This document shows, one piece after another, positions 46,927 to 58,267 of a stretch of DNA of 64,000 nt. This DNA comes from Rotaria socialis (taxonomy: Eukaryota; Rotifera; Eurotatoria; Philodinida; Philodinidae). Every line of letters begins with the position of its first letter. The stretch's first letter is position 1. A model generated the notes under the pieces. The model was not told the DNA's origin. It saw only the letters and a program-made list of their open reading frames with translations, and made no database searches. Both the position numbers and the translations under genes were made by a program. The DNA lies in the NCBI GenBank assembly GCA_905331475.1, contig CAJNYU010003035.1, positions 70,554 to 134,553 of the forward strand. Reading direction: 5' to 3'.

Positions 46927-48839
46927 TTTATATACGCCAGTTATTGCGTAAAATAATGATTCACTACTGTCACCCTTGACCACGTTTGTTTTTATTGATT
47001 CAAGGCAAAGAAAAAATGTTGCACAAGAAGGAAGTAATCTTTCTACATCATCGTTTGATTATGACGTGTAAAAAAGGTACGATACAAGTCACTGCACGAA
47101 AAATAAATTGTGTTAAAACAGCTTCAACGCAAATTTTGAGAAGAAAATGAGATTTAACCGTTTTGATGTATTTTTTTCTCTCTCTAAACCACCCAAAGAC
47201 ATGGATAAATGCATTCTTCTTCAAGTGAGAATGGTTTTTTTCGGCGCATTGAGATTATTTAGCATACTCTAGAATATAAATTCTGATGTATTTTTTTAAC
47301 TATATAATGTCTACGTAAAAGTCTAGTGTTCTTCCTTGTCCTTCTGATAGCCGAAATATTTATCCTTAATTGTTATTTAGAATCTTTCGTCGGTATTTCA
47401 TCAAATGCAGATGTTACTAATTGGAACGTTAATTATCTGTTATATCGAACATCAGAATGCTGAAACAACTGAAAGCAAAAAAGACCTGAAAAATTCATAA
47501 TTTATAGTTGTGAAAAAATTAAGAATGATTAGTTCGTATTTAAAGAAAATAATAAGCCCTGAAAAAATGACGTGAAAAATTATTTTAAATTCTTTAGTAT
47601 GGAGCTATTTTAATCTTTTTCAAATGTTATTGCTCGTAATTTAAATTCTAGCTATATTTACAAGCTGATACATGTCTTATGCGCAGTACAACAAGTAGTG
47701 TGGTTACAGGAACCAATGAATTGGGACTTGTACGAGTTAAAGCAATGAAAAATAATTATTAAACTTGACTGTTTCTAGATCTCACAAGACATCTAAACCT
47801 GTAGCTGGTAATGATTAATTCATAAATAGCAGCCTGATAAAAAAAAAACATCTGCATCACTTGAATGAAATGTAGTTGATTGCTCGCATAGTAGTAGAAG
47901 CTTATTCAAACCTTACTATAGTAAGGATAGAGGGAGCAAACGGTACTGCCAATTATTGTCATTGCGATCATGCAAATAACTTTAGCTGTGTGTTATCGTA
48001 TACAATTGTAGTGTTTCTTAGATAATCCACAACTGTCATCAAGCAGAGTAGAAAAAAGTCGCAATGAGATCTAATGAATGATTCTGGATGGCGCAGAAAC
48101 AAAAAGTTTTTAAAGTGCTCACCAATTTAAATCATGAAACTCAAGTTCCAAAAATAAGATAAAATTAGTGCAGCAGAATGAACGAAGGTCTCTGATTTTT
48201 CTTAATAATTTCATCCGTTTCCATTAATTTCAATGAACATAAAATTTCATCTGCATTCGTTGACACTTTACTCTAAAAATGATAAAAACTCTAATGATTT
48301 ACAAAAGCTGTTAGCGCAATCCCTTTGGGATTAAAAGTGTGAAACACGATATAGCTGATGTAATTAAAGGCATGGAGGCAACTTAGATAGTATACAATTA
48401 GTGCATACTACAAGATATGCTAATGTGATTTTTAGCAAAAAATGTTGTCGAAGTATATCAACATCAAGATGGTTGTTTCGTATTATTGCATTTGTATTTT
48501 TTGCGCAAACTCAAAGAGTTTAAAGTTCGTGTAAACAATATGGCGTAAACTATCGAGATTTCTTTGAAATTTATGATATAAATAGTACATGACTAGTCTA
48601 TTGAAACGAAATATAAAAAATAGGAATAATGAGGGATTTCCCTATTTAATTAACTTTTAGTTGTCTTGTTATTTGTAAAAAAAACATAATAACTTTATCA
48701 AATTAATTACATCGAAGCTCTACGCGTCTTAGAAAAGATATGCAGACATTTAAATGAACAATTGATAATTATCAGTACGATTGTACTTAAGGGTATTTAT
48801 ATAAACCCAGGTCATTATCGATCAGTCGGTTCTTGTCGG
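46927..48839. other. Gene-free stretch
   Basis: AT-rich sequence containing many short homopolymers. It should include the archaemetzincin 5' end and promoter. No other feature recognised. Confidence 0.45.
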
Positions 48840-49320
48840 ATGGGTTATAATTCCGATGTCACATGGTGGCCGGATTCGGTCGGTTAATTTCTGGTGAATT
48901 CCGATGATTTTCCGTGTTTTCTTATGAAATCTGGTTGCCGGATTCTCCGAGAACCAACCAGATTTATATTGCCGGAAAATATCAGGTTAGATGATACTAC
49001 CAGGTCAAATCTTCCTGATAGGATCCTACAGGAACCATGAATAATCCGACAGAATCCGACAGTCGGATCCTACCGGTAGCTGGTGGTCGGAATCCGGTAA
49101 TATCCTTTGATTTCCGATACTTTCCGACGGTAGGATTCTCTCGGATTCCGGTCGCAGGATCCGGTGCTATCCGAAGCCCGGGAATCTGCCGGACCCGGTA
49201 GTATCCTTTGATTTCCGACATTTTCCGACGGTAGGATTTTCTCGGATTCCAGTCGCAGGATCCGTAATTATCCGAAGCCCGGGAATCTGCTAGATCCGAC
49301 CAAAACCAACGCTGTTTGTT
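48840..49320. repeat. CCGGAT-rich dispersed repeat, copy 2, with ~101-bp internal tandem
   Basis: A dense array of TCCGA, CCGGAT and TCGGATTCC words in a GC-rich island. Two successive copies of a 101-base unit start TATCCTTTGATTTCCGA at 49101 and 49202, and both contain CCGACGGTAGGAT and ATCCGAAGCCCGGGAATCTG. The right edge reads AGATCCGACCAAAACC, matched at the right edge of copy 3 (AGATCCGACCGAAACC). Confidence 0.7.
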
Positions 49321-50389
49321 TTTAGCTACTGTCTCGTTAGTGATTTTCTAAAAAAAATTCAAGGCACTGTGTCGATCTAAAAATCTTCGTTTGAATAATC
49401 GTCTTTCAAGTCATTCTAGAAGTTCGAAAATAGAAATATACAGCCTTTAATTATTACTGAAAAAATATCCGAACACATTTTATGAGCTAGTTTAAAATCT
49501 GAAAACTACCACTAATTTAGAATAAGACCCACAATAAAATGAATATTTGTTTGTTTTGCTCTCCTGGAAACTTAACTACTTATTTTAGATGAACAAGAGT
49601 TTTGTTAATATATTGGAAAAATAAAATAAAAGAATCGAAATTGAATTGAAATTAAAATAGCATAAAAATAAACTGAAGTGATTGTTCATTTTTCTATTGT
49701 CAAACAAATTCATTCTATCTGAAAGGTACAAATAATTTGTCGTTCCGTTGATACACATAAGATAGAATCGTCTCAGTAACGTCCACTGGCGGCGACGATG
49801 CGCGACATCTATCAACATAATGTTTTATTAGTGAAATGACATAACAATGTCACAAGTAAAATGAACAGAAGCATCAACTGGCCATTTTACTTCTGTTTAG
49901 TATGGGGCTTGGTAAGCAGAGACATACTTAATGAACGATTCTTTTTTTTCTCATCTTAGTTGAATCGGAATTTCCCACGTAAGTTCTACTATCGCATTGT
50001 GACAATTTGTAGTTTCATCTATTTTAGGATATTATACTTGTTCATAGTAAAAATATTATTGATTGTGCTACATGTGTTCATTAAATTTTAAATTTCGATT
50101 TGTATTACATATTGTAAGTTCACTATGCAGAAACGCTCGTTTTTCTAGCGATGATGCGTCTTTTGAGTACAAAAAAACTATACATAAAAGGCAACACTGA
50201 TACTGGGAAATCGCTCAGAGCAAGTTTTCTCTACTTTAATAGGATAAGTGAAATTCTTTATGCCGTAAGAAGAAAGTAGCTAGTGGCTATTTTTGAATAG
50301 AGAACTACCAGTATTATATCAGCTTAAATGCTATTTTTGAATGACTTTCATTCTTTTTCAATGTCGCTATTTCTTTTTTTTAGGATGAT
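49321..50389. other. Gene-free stretch
   Basis: AT-rich, nothing recognised. A candidate 3' splice site (T-run plus AG near 50382) leads into the coding region that follows. Confidence 0.45.
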
Positions 50390-51105
50390 ATTGAATTACA
50401 AGATGCATTAGAATTAGCTAAGACAAAGTACGAAGTGCATTTTAAGAAAAAGTGAAAAGTCATGCCGATGCCGATCCCATCCATATGCTGATAATGAACA
50501 TAAAAAGTGTTGCCGGCTTGTTTTTTATATCACCATGTTCACAATTACCAATTGAATATTTACCCGATGGATTTCAACGATTTAAGCCGAATAATATTAG
50601 CAATGATGATAGTATTTCAATTATGCATCATGATCGAGATTTACAATGGATTAATGATATCGACACGGTTGATATTAAATCAATTTCAGAATCAGTTTTT
50701 CAAACAGATGAAACTGATGATTCCAATGATTATGATTCACCGCTTCATCCATACACCGATATGCTTACCAATTCATTTTGTTTTCGACTCATTAAATCCC
50801 TTCGTCAATCAAAACTTTCACAGTCCGAATGTCATATTTTATTTGATCTTATTCACTCTGCCTTACCAAGCCCCAACAACTTGCCGGTTAACATTAACAA
50901 ACTATTGCAAAAACTTGAACTTAACCAATTTTTTTTCGAAAAACAAATATGTCTTTTATGTTATAAAGAAATACCTGATAAGACTCGTGCTTGTCTTTCT
51001 TGTCCAACATCAACTGAATATAATATTGCAGCTATTTACGATTCAGATGTTAAATCAATGTTATGTGTGTTGTTAGTGAATTTAAAAAATCGATTAGAGT
51101 TGTAG
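50383..51105 (+). CDS. Unrecognised coding region with CxxC...CxxC zinc ribbon (possible transposase-derived)
   Basis: Reads DDIELQDALELAKTKYEVHF after a splice acceptor, then a one-base shift in an A-run (about 50445) into a 217-residue frame to the stop at 51105. That frame has an acidic middle (ETDDSNDYDSPLHP), a helical block (LIKSLRQSKLSQSECHILF, then ALPSPNNLPVNINKLLQKL) and a zinc ribbon, CLLCYKEIPDKTRACLSC. This order (Leu-rich helices, SxNNLP word, CxxC ribbon, short tail) resembles the N-terminal part of animal transposase-domain proteins of the Tnp2/CACTA type. No DDE catalytic region follows. Weak continuations at 51246-51458 (SREECRRIWQKKEEA, then Glu/Asn-rich) could be a further exon. 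Assignment tentative. Confidence 0.35.
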
Positions 51106-51856
51106 TATCTAAACAGTTTAATTGTACTTAATTTCTATCTTCCGGGTCGTCAAAATGATAATGCTAATTTCATAGAAGTTTTATCTTACACAAGTATATG
51201 TTATTTTGTAAAAAATTAACTTATGGAAAATGTTTTTGTTTTTTAGGTAGCCGCGAGGAATGTCGTCGTATTTGGCAAAAGAAAGAAGAAGCTCAGAATT
51301 CAACAAGTACTTTTTTTCCATATTTTCAGTTAAATTTAAAAACAATTTTAGATTTTGACGATAATAATGATTGTGAAGTTGACGCATAAGAAGAAGATGG
51401 AAATGAAAATGAAAATGATGAAGAAGCAATAGATTATACTGGCTTATTGTTCGAGTAAGTGCCTGCTTTAAAAAGCTAAAAAGAATCACTTTTAGAACGC
51501 AGCTTCTTTTCCAATTTCTTTTTTTTTGTGTCCTACTGAATATAAAATTTGTTAAATAAGCTCGTTTCGTTTATTGTTTACTAGGTGGAAAATAAAATAC
51601 GGAAATAATGATCGATTAAGTTAAATAATTTAAAGAAAAGTAGTATACATTTTCCATGGGTTGAATAAACTGATGTTAGCCAACTTTTCTATTGTATAAG
51701 AAAGAAACGTTTCTTATCAACTACCACAAGGATTGGATTAGTCAGTGAGGTTGATTTGTATCTTTAAATTCGAATACCTTATCAAAGTTATGTGTGTTTA
51801 ATAAAAAGCGGACTCCACTTCAGTCAACTATACATTTTAATGAACGTCCTTCAACT

Positions 51857-53209
51857 ATGGAATCAACCAAAAAAATAAAACTTAATGATTTCGAAAAAGA
51901 AATTCAAGGTATGTTAATACTCTCTAATGACTATTGATAATCATATCATTTCCGTTCAACGATTTCTTTTTGAATAACACTTCCATGAAAAAAATCCAAG
52001 GAAAACTTTGGTTAAACACATTCTTCATTTTCTCAAGGCCAATCTTGCATAAATATTTTAGAATACTTTGATTGTTTTTATATTTAAAAATATGATATTT
52101 CTGATTTCTTAGTTCTACATGGTGGAAACTCGAGTGATGAAGAAGCTGATGAATCAAATTTAAATGTTTCATCAAGTTTCATATTTGAATCTTTTAAAGA
52201 AAAATTTAAGTGAAACTGTATTTTCTTACGGCGTCTTCTATCATTCAACATCTTGATGTTGTATTGGATTCTATCCGACACGAAAATCAAAACTATTTTG
52301 TTCAATTATCGAAGAAAATCGAAAAAGCAATCATGTTAATGACGTAAGTTACTAGCATTCTTCTAAATTACATATTGTGTATGTTGCATTTTTATCTGTA
52401 CAGATTGACATTTCGGCTTATCGTGAACCAGGGACCAGTCAAACGCAAGAGGACGTTGTTAGTGTGTCTGTCTAGATTTATGTTTATATTTTTATTTTTA
52501 TGTTATTTAGATGCACAAAGATATTAACTTGCTTCTTGTTCGAGGGAAGAGCGCTGGAGACTATGCTTGGTAAGTGTTGCGTTCACTTTATTCACGTGAA
52601 GAATTAACTTCTTCCATTTTACCTCCAGGTGGTGAACACTTTGCTCGAAAGGCATTAGACAATCAATGATTTGAAAAATTGCATCGTAAGTTTATTCATA
52701 AATAGTGCATACAAATGCAGACATTACATTAATTCGAAATTGTGTAAGCTGTTTTTTCGTTTTCAATAACAAAAAATAGGAAGATCGGATATCTGAACCT
52801 AGAATATAATGGTTTTCAGGAATGAAATATCCAGAAACGTAGTAGTGAGTCTTATAAAATAATCTAAAACTGGTAGGTTCTTCATGTAACTTAGAAATGA
52901 AATAAACATTTGTTGATGATGAGACTAGAAACGTTTTCGCTTAGAAGTTCAGATAATATGAAGTATTTCATTTAAAAAATTTTCTTATACACTAGTTTTC
53001 AAACAGGTTTTGATCTTTTTATTTATTCGATTCTGATCTTTTTAGGAGTGTTACGATATAAATGTAACAGAAGTGGAAGTCGATGCGACGAGTTTTTTCA
53101 CAAGTTGATTAGAGCAAAACTGGTTGATTTTTTATCCGACGAGCGTAAACGAGCACGCAAGAGCGAAACAACTAAATCACCACCATCTTCATTATATGAT
53201 CAAGATTAA
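51857..53209 (+). pseudogene. BEN-domain-like gene, broken by two in-frame stops
   Basis: Exon 51857-51908 (MESTKKIKLNDFEKEIQ) joins in phase to 52113-52209 (VLHGGNSSDEEADESNLN). A helical piece near 52232-52343 (IIQHLDVVLDSIRHENQN) follows. 52511-52685 encodes INLLLVRGKSAGDYAW, a stop (TAA 52571-52573), VLRSLYSREELTSSILPPGG, a second stop (TGA 52667-52669) and FEKLH. This joins in phase to 53046-53209 (VLRYKCNRSG, DEFFHKLIRAKLVDFLSDE, basic tail). The LRxLYSREEL and terminal helices resemble a BEN DNA-binding domain. The exon/phase structure survives while the stops interrupt the domain, so a recent pseudogene is likely. A GT-AG intron at about 52571-52630 would remove the first stop but delete part of the domain. 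Confidence 0.4.
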
Positions 53210-53524
53210 TAATTAGTAATTTGGCTTATATAGAATCGAACCTAGTAATGATACTTTTCTTTTTTTAATGCATATGAACAGTTCTTTATGCGCGAAAGTA
53301 CTAGTTCAGATATTTTTCTATTTTCTTTTCTAATGTGTGTGCCATTTTTTGTTTCTTTGTATGAACGATTCCAATATGAAACGGTTATAGACGTAAGTAA
53401 AGCCATAAAAAAAGTTGGATCATCCTCTTTATATTAATTTTGAATTCACGAAATAAATTAAAGCGATTGCAAATCAAGCAGCAATATTGGAAAAATGGTG
53501 CTTGCTGTTACTGATAATAATAAA

Positions 53525-53900
53525 AAACTCGTCGGATCCTAAGCTATCCGGCATTTTCAGATCGTCGGATTTTACCGTCGGAAATCGTTGGATCCGACAC
53601 CCGATAGCTTCCTGTCGGATTCCTATCGGAAAATATCGGATTACTCTAGGTTTCTGATGGGATCCGACAGGATCCGAGGTTCAGATCGTTCGACCTGGGA
53701 CAATTGGGCCGTATACGACGTGATCCGACAATATCCGGTAACGAAACTTTACCGGAATCCGCTGTGCCGCATGACGCTCAATTTCATGGTAGATTCGGAT
53801 TAATCAGTATCACCGGAACCAGTCGGATCATATCAGAACGGAACGGTCCTACTAACCGGATTAAGCCACTTACTAAAACACAGATCCGACCGAAACCGTC
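53525..53900. repeat. CCGGAT-rich dispersed repeat, copy 3
   Basis: GTCGGATCC, TCGGATTCC and TCCGACAGGATCC words alternate on both strands in an otherwise AT-rich area. The right edge CAGATCCGACCGAAACCGTC resembles that of copy 2. Confidence 0.65.
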
Positions 53901-55180
53901 TGTATGTAATTAACGAATACTAAAGGAACATTTTGTGATTCATTCAAACTGATACTTAACAACTCACACAAACGGTGATACCCATGAATTGAAAATTATA
54001 GTCGATCCAATACAATTTTTATGAAAAAACAATAAAAATTAGCAAAATGATCACGTATTTATTTATCCTGAGCGAAGTTATCGCCCAGAATGATGTTCAC
54101 TCGAGTCTTTCATCATAGCTCCTACCAATATAACTTGATTCGACGACGATCTCCTGGTCTAACGCGAAATCCAGAGCCATTTATGATTACCCAGGGCGAG
54201 ATAAACTTGTTATATATCCATACTATGTTACTCGTCGATACGGTTCGACATCATTTAAAACGCCGAACAAACGTGTTTGCTCGGTCTGGTGACACCGCAA
54301 GCATCATTTCGAATTACCAACAAACCCTATTGGGGATGCTAGGATATTGATTACACAAAATATAAATTAGGTCCTATAAAACTATGTCGGCTTCGAATAA
54401 CACTTAGAATAAAATTAACCAAGGAACACGTATCTAGCAACAGTCTAAAATGATAATCAGAACGATTCTTCAATACTTAGTGACTTTTCCCATTGGTCAA
54501 AGGTGAACAGCGGACCGATTCTCCTCAAAGGTAAGTGTGGTTGTATCCGTAATGAAAGATGCTTAGAAACCTGTTTCACGAGGAAAAGATACGTCGCAAT
54601 TATCGAGAAAGTTTATCAGAACGATTCTGTACGACTGTTACAATCTTTTGATTGGTGCAAAATGATGCGTGGAGCGAGTTTCTTTGAACTATTGGTTAAC
54701 ACAATGACCCATTCTATAGGTTTTGAACGTAATTAACTGATGAGAACGTTAGTGGTGATGATCCAGAGTGACATTCAGATGCATTTGCTATGAATTATCA
54801 ATGATTTAGATGGGTGCAAAATGATGTCAGGGAGATGTTTTCAAGAAGTGAAATGCAAGAAGATGGCGCAGTAAACGGGTTGGTATTGTGTTTAATGAAT
54901 ACGATGTGTAGTAGGTTGGTTTCGGATTATTCTAAGTGTGGGCATTGGGGAGTCAAATGTTGTTGTTTCGAGTTACAATTTTTTTAGGGTGATTGCTGTT
55001 GGGAAAAATGTTTGTTGTGGACCCGTTTGAGCGGTAAGGGTTTGGATTATGTTGTGATTATTGATCAGGCGTAGTCGTTTCGGTTGGTGTGCGTGTTTCT
55101 GAAGATTACAGTTGATTCATGTTTTGATTAAAGAACGCTTGTATGGGAGATTTTTTATGAGGTCCTTGTCATCGGAATTG
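53901..55180. other. Gene-free stretch
   Basis: Frames at 54090-54350 and 54503-54736 have no recognisable motif. A short diverged direct repeat (GGTGCAAAATGATG at about 54655 and 54815) is the only structure seen. Confidence 0.4.
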
Positions 55181-55460
55181 GATGAAATCCGGTCAAATAT
55201 GTGGTGAAGCCGTTGTGAAACCGGGATTATCCGGTAGTCCGGGTGGATCGGTTGCGACAATGTTCGGTTGTATTATCCGGCAGGAAACGACCGGATCATT
55301 TTCCTTTGAATTCCGGCGGGGTTTGCCCGGAGCAGAGATTCCGGCGAAATCCCTGTCGGATCCTGGCAGATTTGAGTTGGAATCATGCCGTCTTCTGGTG
55401 TTATCCGGTGCCGGTTCCGACGGGTTCCGAGTGAATCCGGAGGCAGGATGGAGTGACTTG
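55181..55460. repeat. CCGGAT-rich dispersed repeat, copy 4
   Basis: Words TCCGG, CCGGGT, ATTCCGGCG and TGTCGGATCC recur every 10-25 bases. Overlapping open frames on both strands are a by-product of the GC-rich repeat. Confidence 0.6.
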
Positions 55461-55728
55461 GGAAGATGCAGACTACGTTGAATACATAAGAGTAAATACG
55501 GTTTCATATTTTGTATATTAAATATATACAGGAGAAGTTTTGAAATTAAAATTATATTGTCGTAAAGAGTGGAACTTATTAATGAGTTAATGTGCGACCA
55601 TATATGTTGTTTATCGTTACAATGAAGAAATTGTAAAGTTAAAAAAAAGGTAAGTGATGATTTGCTGCATTGAAAGAATTTGATTGTGATATTTTCTTAA
55701 AAAAGTTTTTATACCATGAGATTTTATT

Positions 55729-57062
55729 TTAGTTATTTTCAACATTATTCAATACAATTGTATTTATATGCATGTTTGTCGGATTAAAGTTAACGAGAAC
55801 ATTCATCGAAGACAAGGCAAGTAGTACGTCTTCCTGTTCAACTAAATCGACTCGAGAAAGATCTGGATGGCTACATCGTTCTAATAAAGCTTGAACTTTC
55901 AACGTATCAGCAATAAATTCAAACATATTTCGATTGACATCATTAAGATTAAGTTTAATCTTGGTTTTTTGAATAGATTGTTTTATAAATAATGATCTCG
56001 ATTTGCATCTAATACATTTAATAGTTTTATCGTTACATTCGACGTCAGTAGAATAACATTTTGGACAGCTGCAACGTTCTTCCACTATTCCGATTGACGT
56101 AATGACACCTGATACTACTGATTCATGTAAGATTTAAACAGAAGTGGAACAATTTACATCACAAATATCTGGGATTGCTTCAAAGCTACAAATTTTAATA
56201 AAAGTTTTATTGCAGAATTATATATGATATTAATAAAGAATAATTAAAATTGTTTCCAAAATTAAGTATACAAAATAATCATAACAAATAATGAAAGAAA
56301 AAGATAGAAAACAACTCACATCGTGTGTGTTGTTGTTGTGATTGAGATATCATCATTAAATATTTTTACTTTTGCTAATTTTATTATATAAGATAGATCT
56401 TTTTCTATTAGATTAAATTGATTTTCCCAAATATTCATATTTATAGAATCAGTTTTGTCAGCTACTATGGCAGTTCGCTTTAGTTTCTGTACTCTTTTTT
56501 GTCCATTATTGAAAAAGGCAGTTTCGTCCTGAAAAACGAATCATAATTCTCATAACAAATTTATTTTAAAGGTGCTTACAAGGCCAACATCGATTATTTT
56601 GCATGTTAACGATAAATACTCTCCATCTGTCATGGACTCGATATTTTTTATCGTAGTAATTTGAGTACATAGAGGTGCGAATGAGAGGACCTTTGGTGTT
56701 GCAATTGTTTCACTAGTTGCAATATATGCATTGTCACCATTAAATTTTAGTTTATTGAGTTTAACACCATGTTGATTATTCAAATGTTCAACCATTTTTA
56801 AATGGAGAGAACAGTTTATTCTTGATGAAAGATATTTGGTTATTCGATTCATATTCTGATTTGAATCAGAAATTGATGCTGTCCAATATTTTCCTTTTTT
56901 GTCAGTTTGATTATCTGAAATATTTATTACGGCTACAACCACGTCTTCGAGTGTAGCATTGGGTTTTGAGTTTGAGATGTTCGCATTTTGAATCATGTTA
57001 AATCCACGTTTCATGACAGAATTTGTCAAGAAAACAAGAATGATTAGAATAAAAAAATGCAA
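55729..57062 (-). pseudogene. RPA1-like single-stranded DNA-binding protein (OB folds plus zinc ribbon), one in-frame stop
   Basis: Read as three exons: 57062 to about 56574, 56528-56320 and 56185-55729. Exon 1 has a hydrophobic N-terminal run, then an acidic OB-fold-like region (VVVAVINISDNQTDKKGKYW, LSLTCKIIDVG). Exon 2 continues the OB pattern (KRTAIVADKTDSINMNIWEN, LSYIIKLAKVKIFNDD), the DSxxxxxxW core typical of RPA70 DNA-binding domain B. Exon 3 (GVITSIGIVEERCSCPKC, then CNDKTIKCIRCKSRSLF) is a CxxC...CxxC zinc ribbon in the next OB fold, as in RPA70 domain C. A TAA at 56134-56136 interrupts exon 3 in frame, between STSV and ILHESVVSG. RPA binds ssDNA in replication and repair; diverged RPA-like proteins are also carried by some Helitron/Helentron elements. 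Exon 3's zinc residues are intact. Pseudogene or base error are both possible. Confidence 0.5.
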
Positions 57063-58267
57063 TTATAAAATGAAGAAAACGATGTTAAAAGAAAAGCGCT
57101 ATAATCCTTTTTTTTATTGTATGAGAAATTCCTTTGCTAACTTTCTAATTAGTTGATTGGCAAAATTTGAATACGAGTTGTATAAAATAAAATTAGTATA
57201 AGAAAAAGAAATTTATGGTGAAATCACCACTGTTGGATGATAGTTTTGAATGCAAACTATATATGTATTTTTTAGAGAATGTACACAATGCGGAATCCAC
57301 ATTGTGGATTCAATATTAGACATGGTTTGTAAATAAGATCATTGTTGAGTTGGGTACAATTGTATTGATACATTATATATTTTGGAAAGTAAAATCAACA
57401 GTTAGTTTAACAATTTGTTAAACTAACATAACTTGTATATGTATTATGTTAGAGGAAAATGAGCAAAATGACTATTTATATAGATGAATACTTTTTTTTT
57501 AATAGATTTTTCAGTTCTCTGTTTTAGTGAGAATCAAATTGTAAGATGGAATTTATATGTATTAACTTATTAGAAAACGATCAAAGAACGAATAATAACA
57601 TAAAGCATTAGATGATTTTATTTTTCCATAACTGGAATATATGAAAGACTATATAGTTGATCAGAAGAAGGTTAAATCGTTGTTACTTACCACAAGTTTT
57701 AGCATATTGATGAATATATCGATCGTACGTGTTATAAACTAATTAATATAAGAAAATTCATAAGTGGATGATTATTATATACGTTTTATCAATAACTTGT
57801 TTGTCATTATTATTACTAGTGTTTTTAGATTTAGCTAGTTGATAAATTTTTGTGAAGTTGAGAAAAATGTTTTAGTTGAAATGATTAGATTTTTTATTAA
57901 AGAACTGTCAAATAATTGAGATACATAGTGGAAGAGATCAAGTTTTCGGGTGAGTAGCATTTATTATCATATGTATATAACGAAAAGTTTTGCTTATGAT
58001 TTCGTTTTAGTTAAGTAGGTAAAGAATAGGAATAGTAGACTCATTTATTGATTGTAAATATTAGAGTAAGTTTGAGATATGATTTAAAAAGTCTTGACTA
58101 TAGCAGTATGGAATGATTTTTTTCACCACGAACTTAACAGAAAGGGAAAAAAGCCTGTTAGCAATTAATAGTTAGTAAAGTAACATGTTAACATTGATTT
58201 TTTTAAATTTCTAACAGAATTTTTATAGTACATCACAATTGAAGTTTTGATATTTGTTTTATACAAG
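57063..58267. other. Gene-free stretch
   Basis: Very AT-rich DNA between two minus-strand genes. Nothing recognised. Confidence 0.45.

Noticed and set aside
55182-55507. Overlapping frames of about 100 residues on both strands
   Set aside because: GC-rich repeat with few stop codons; both strands open equally.
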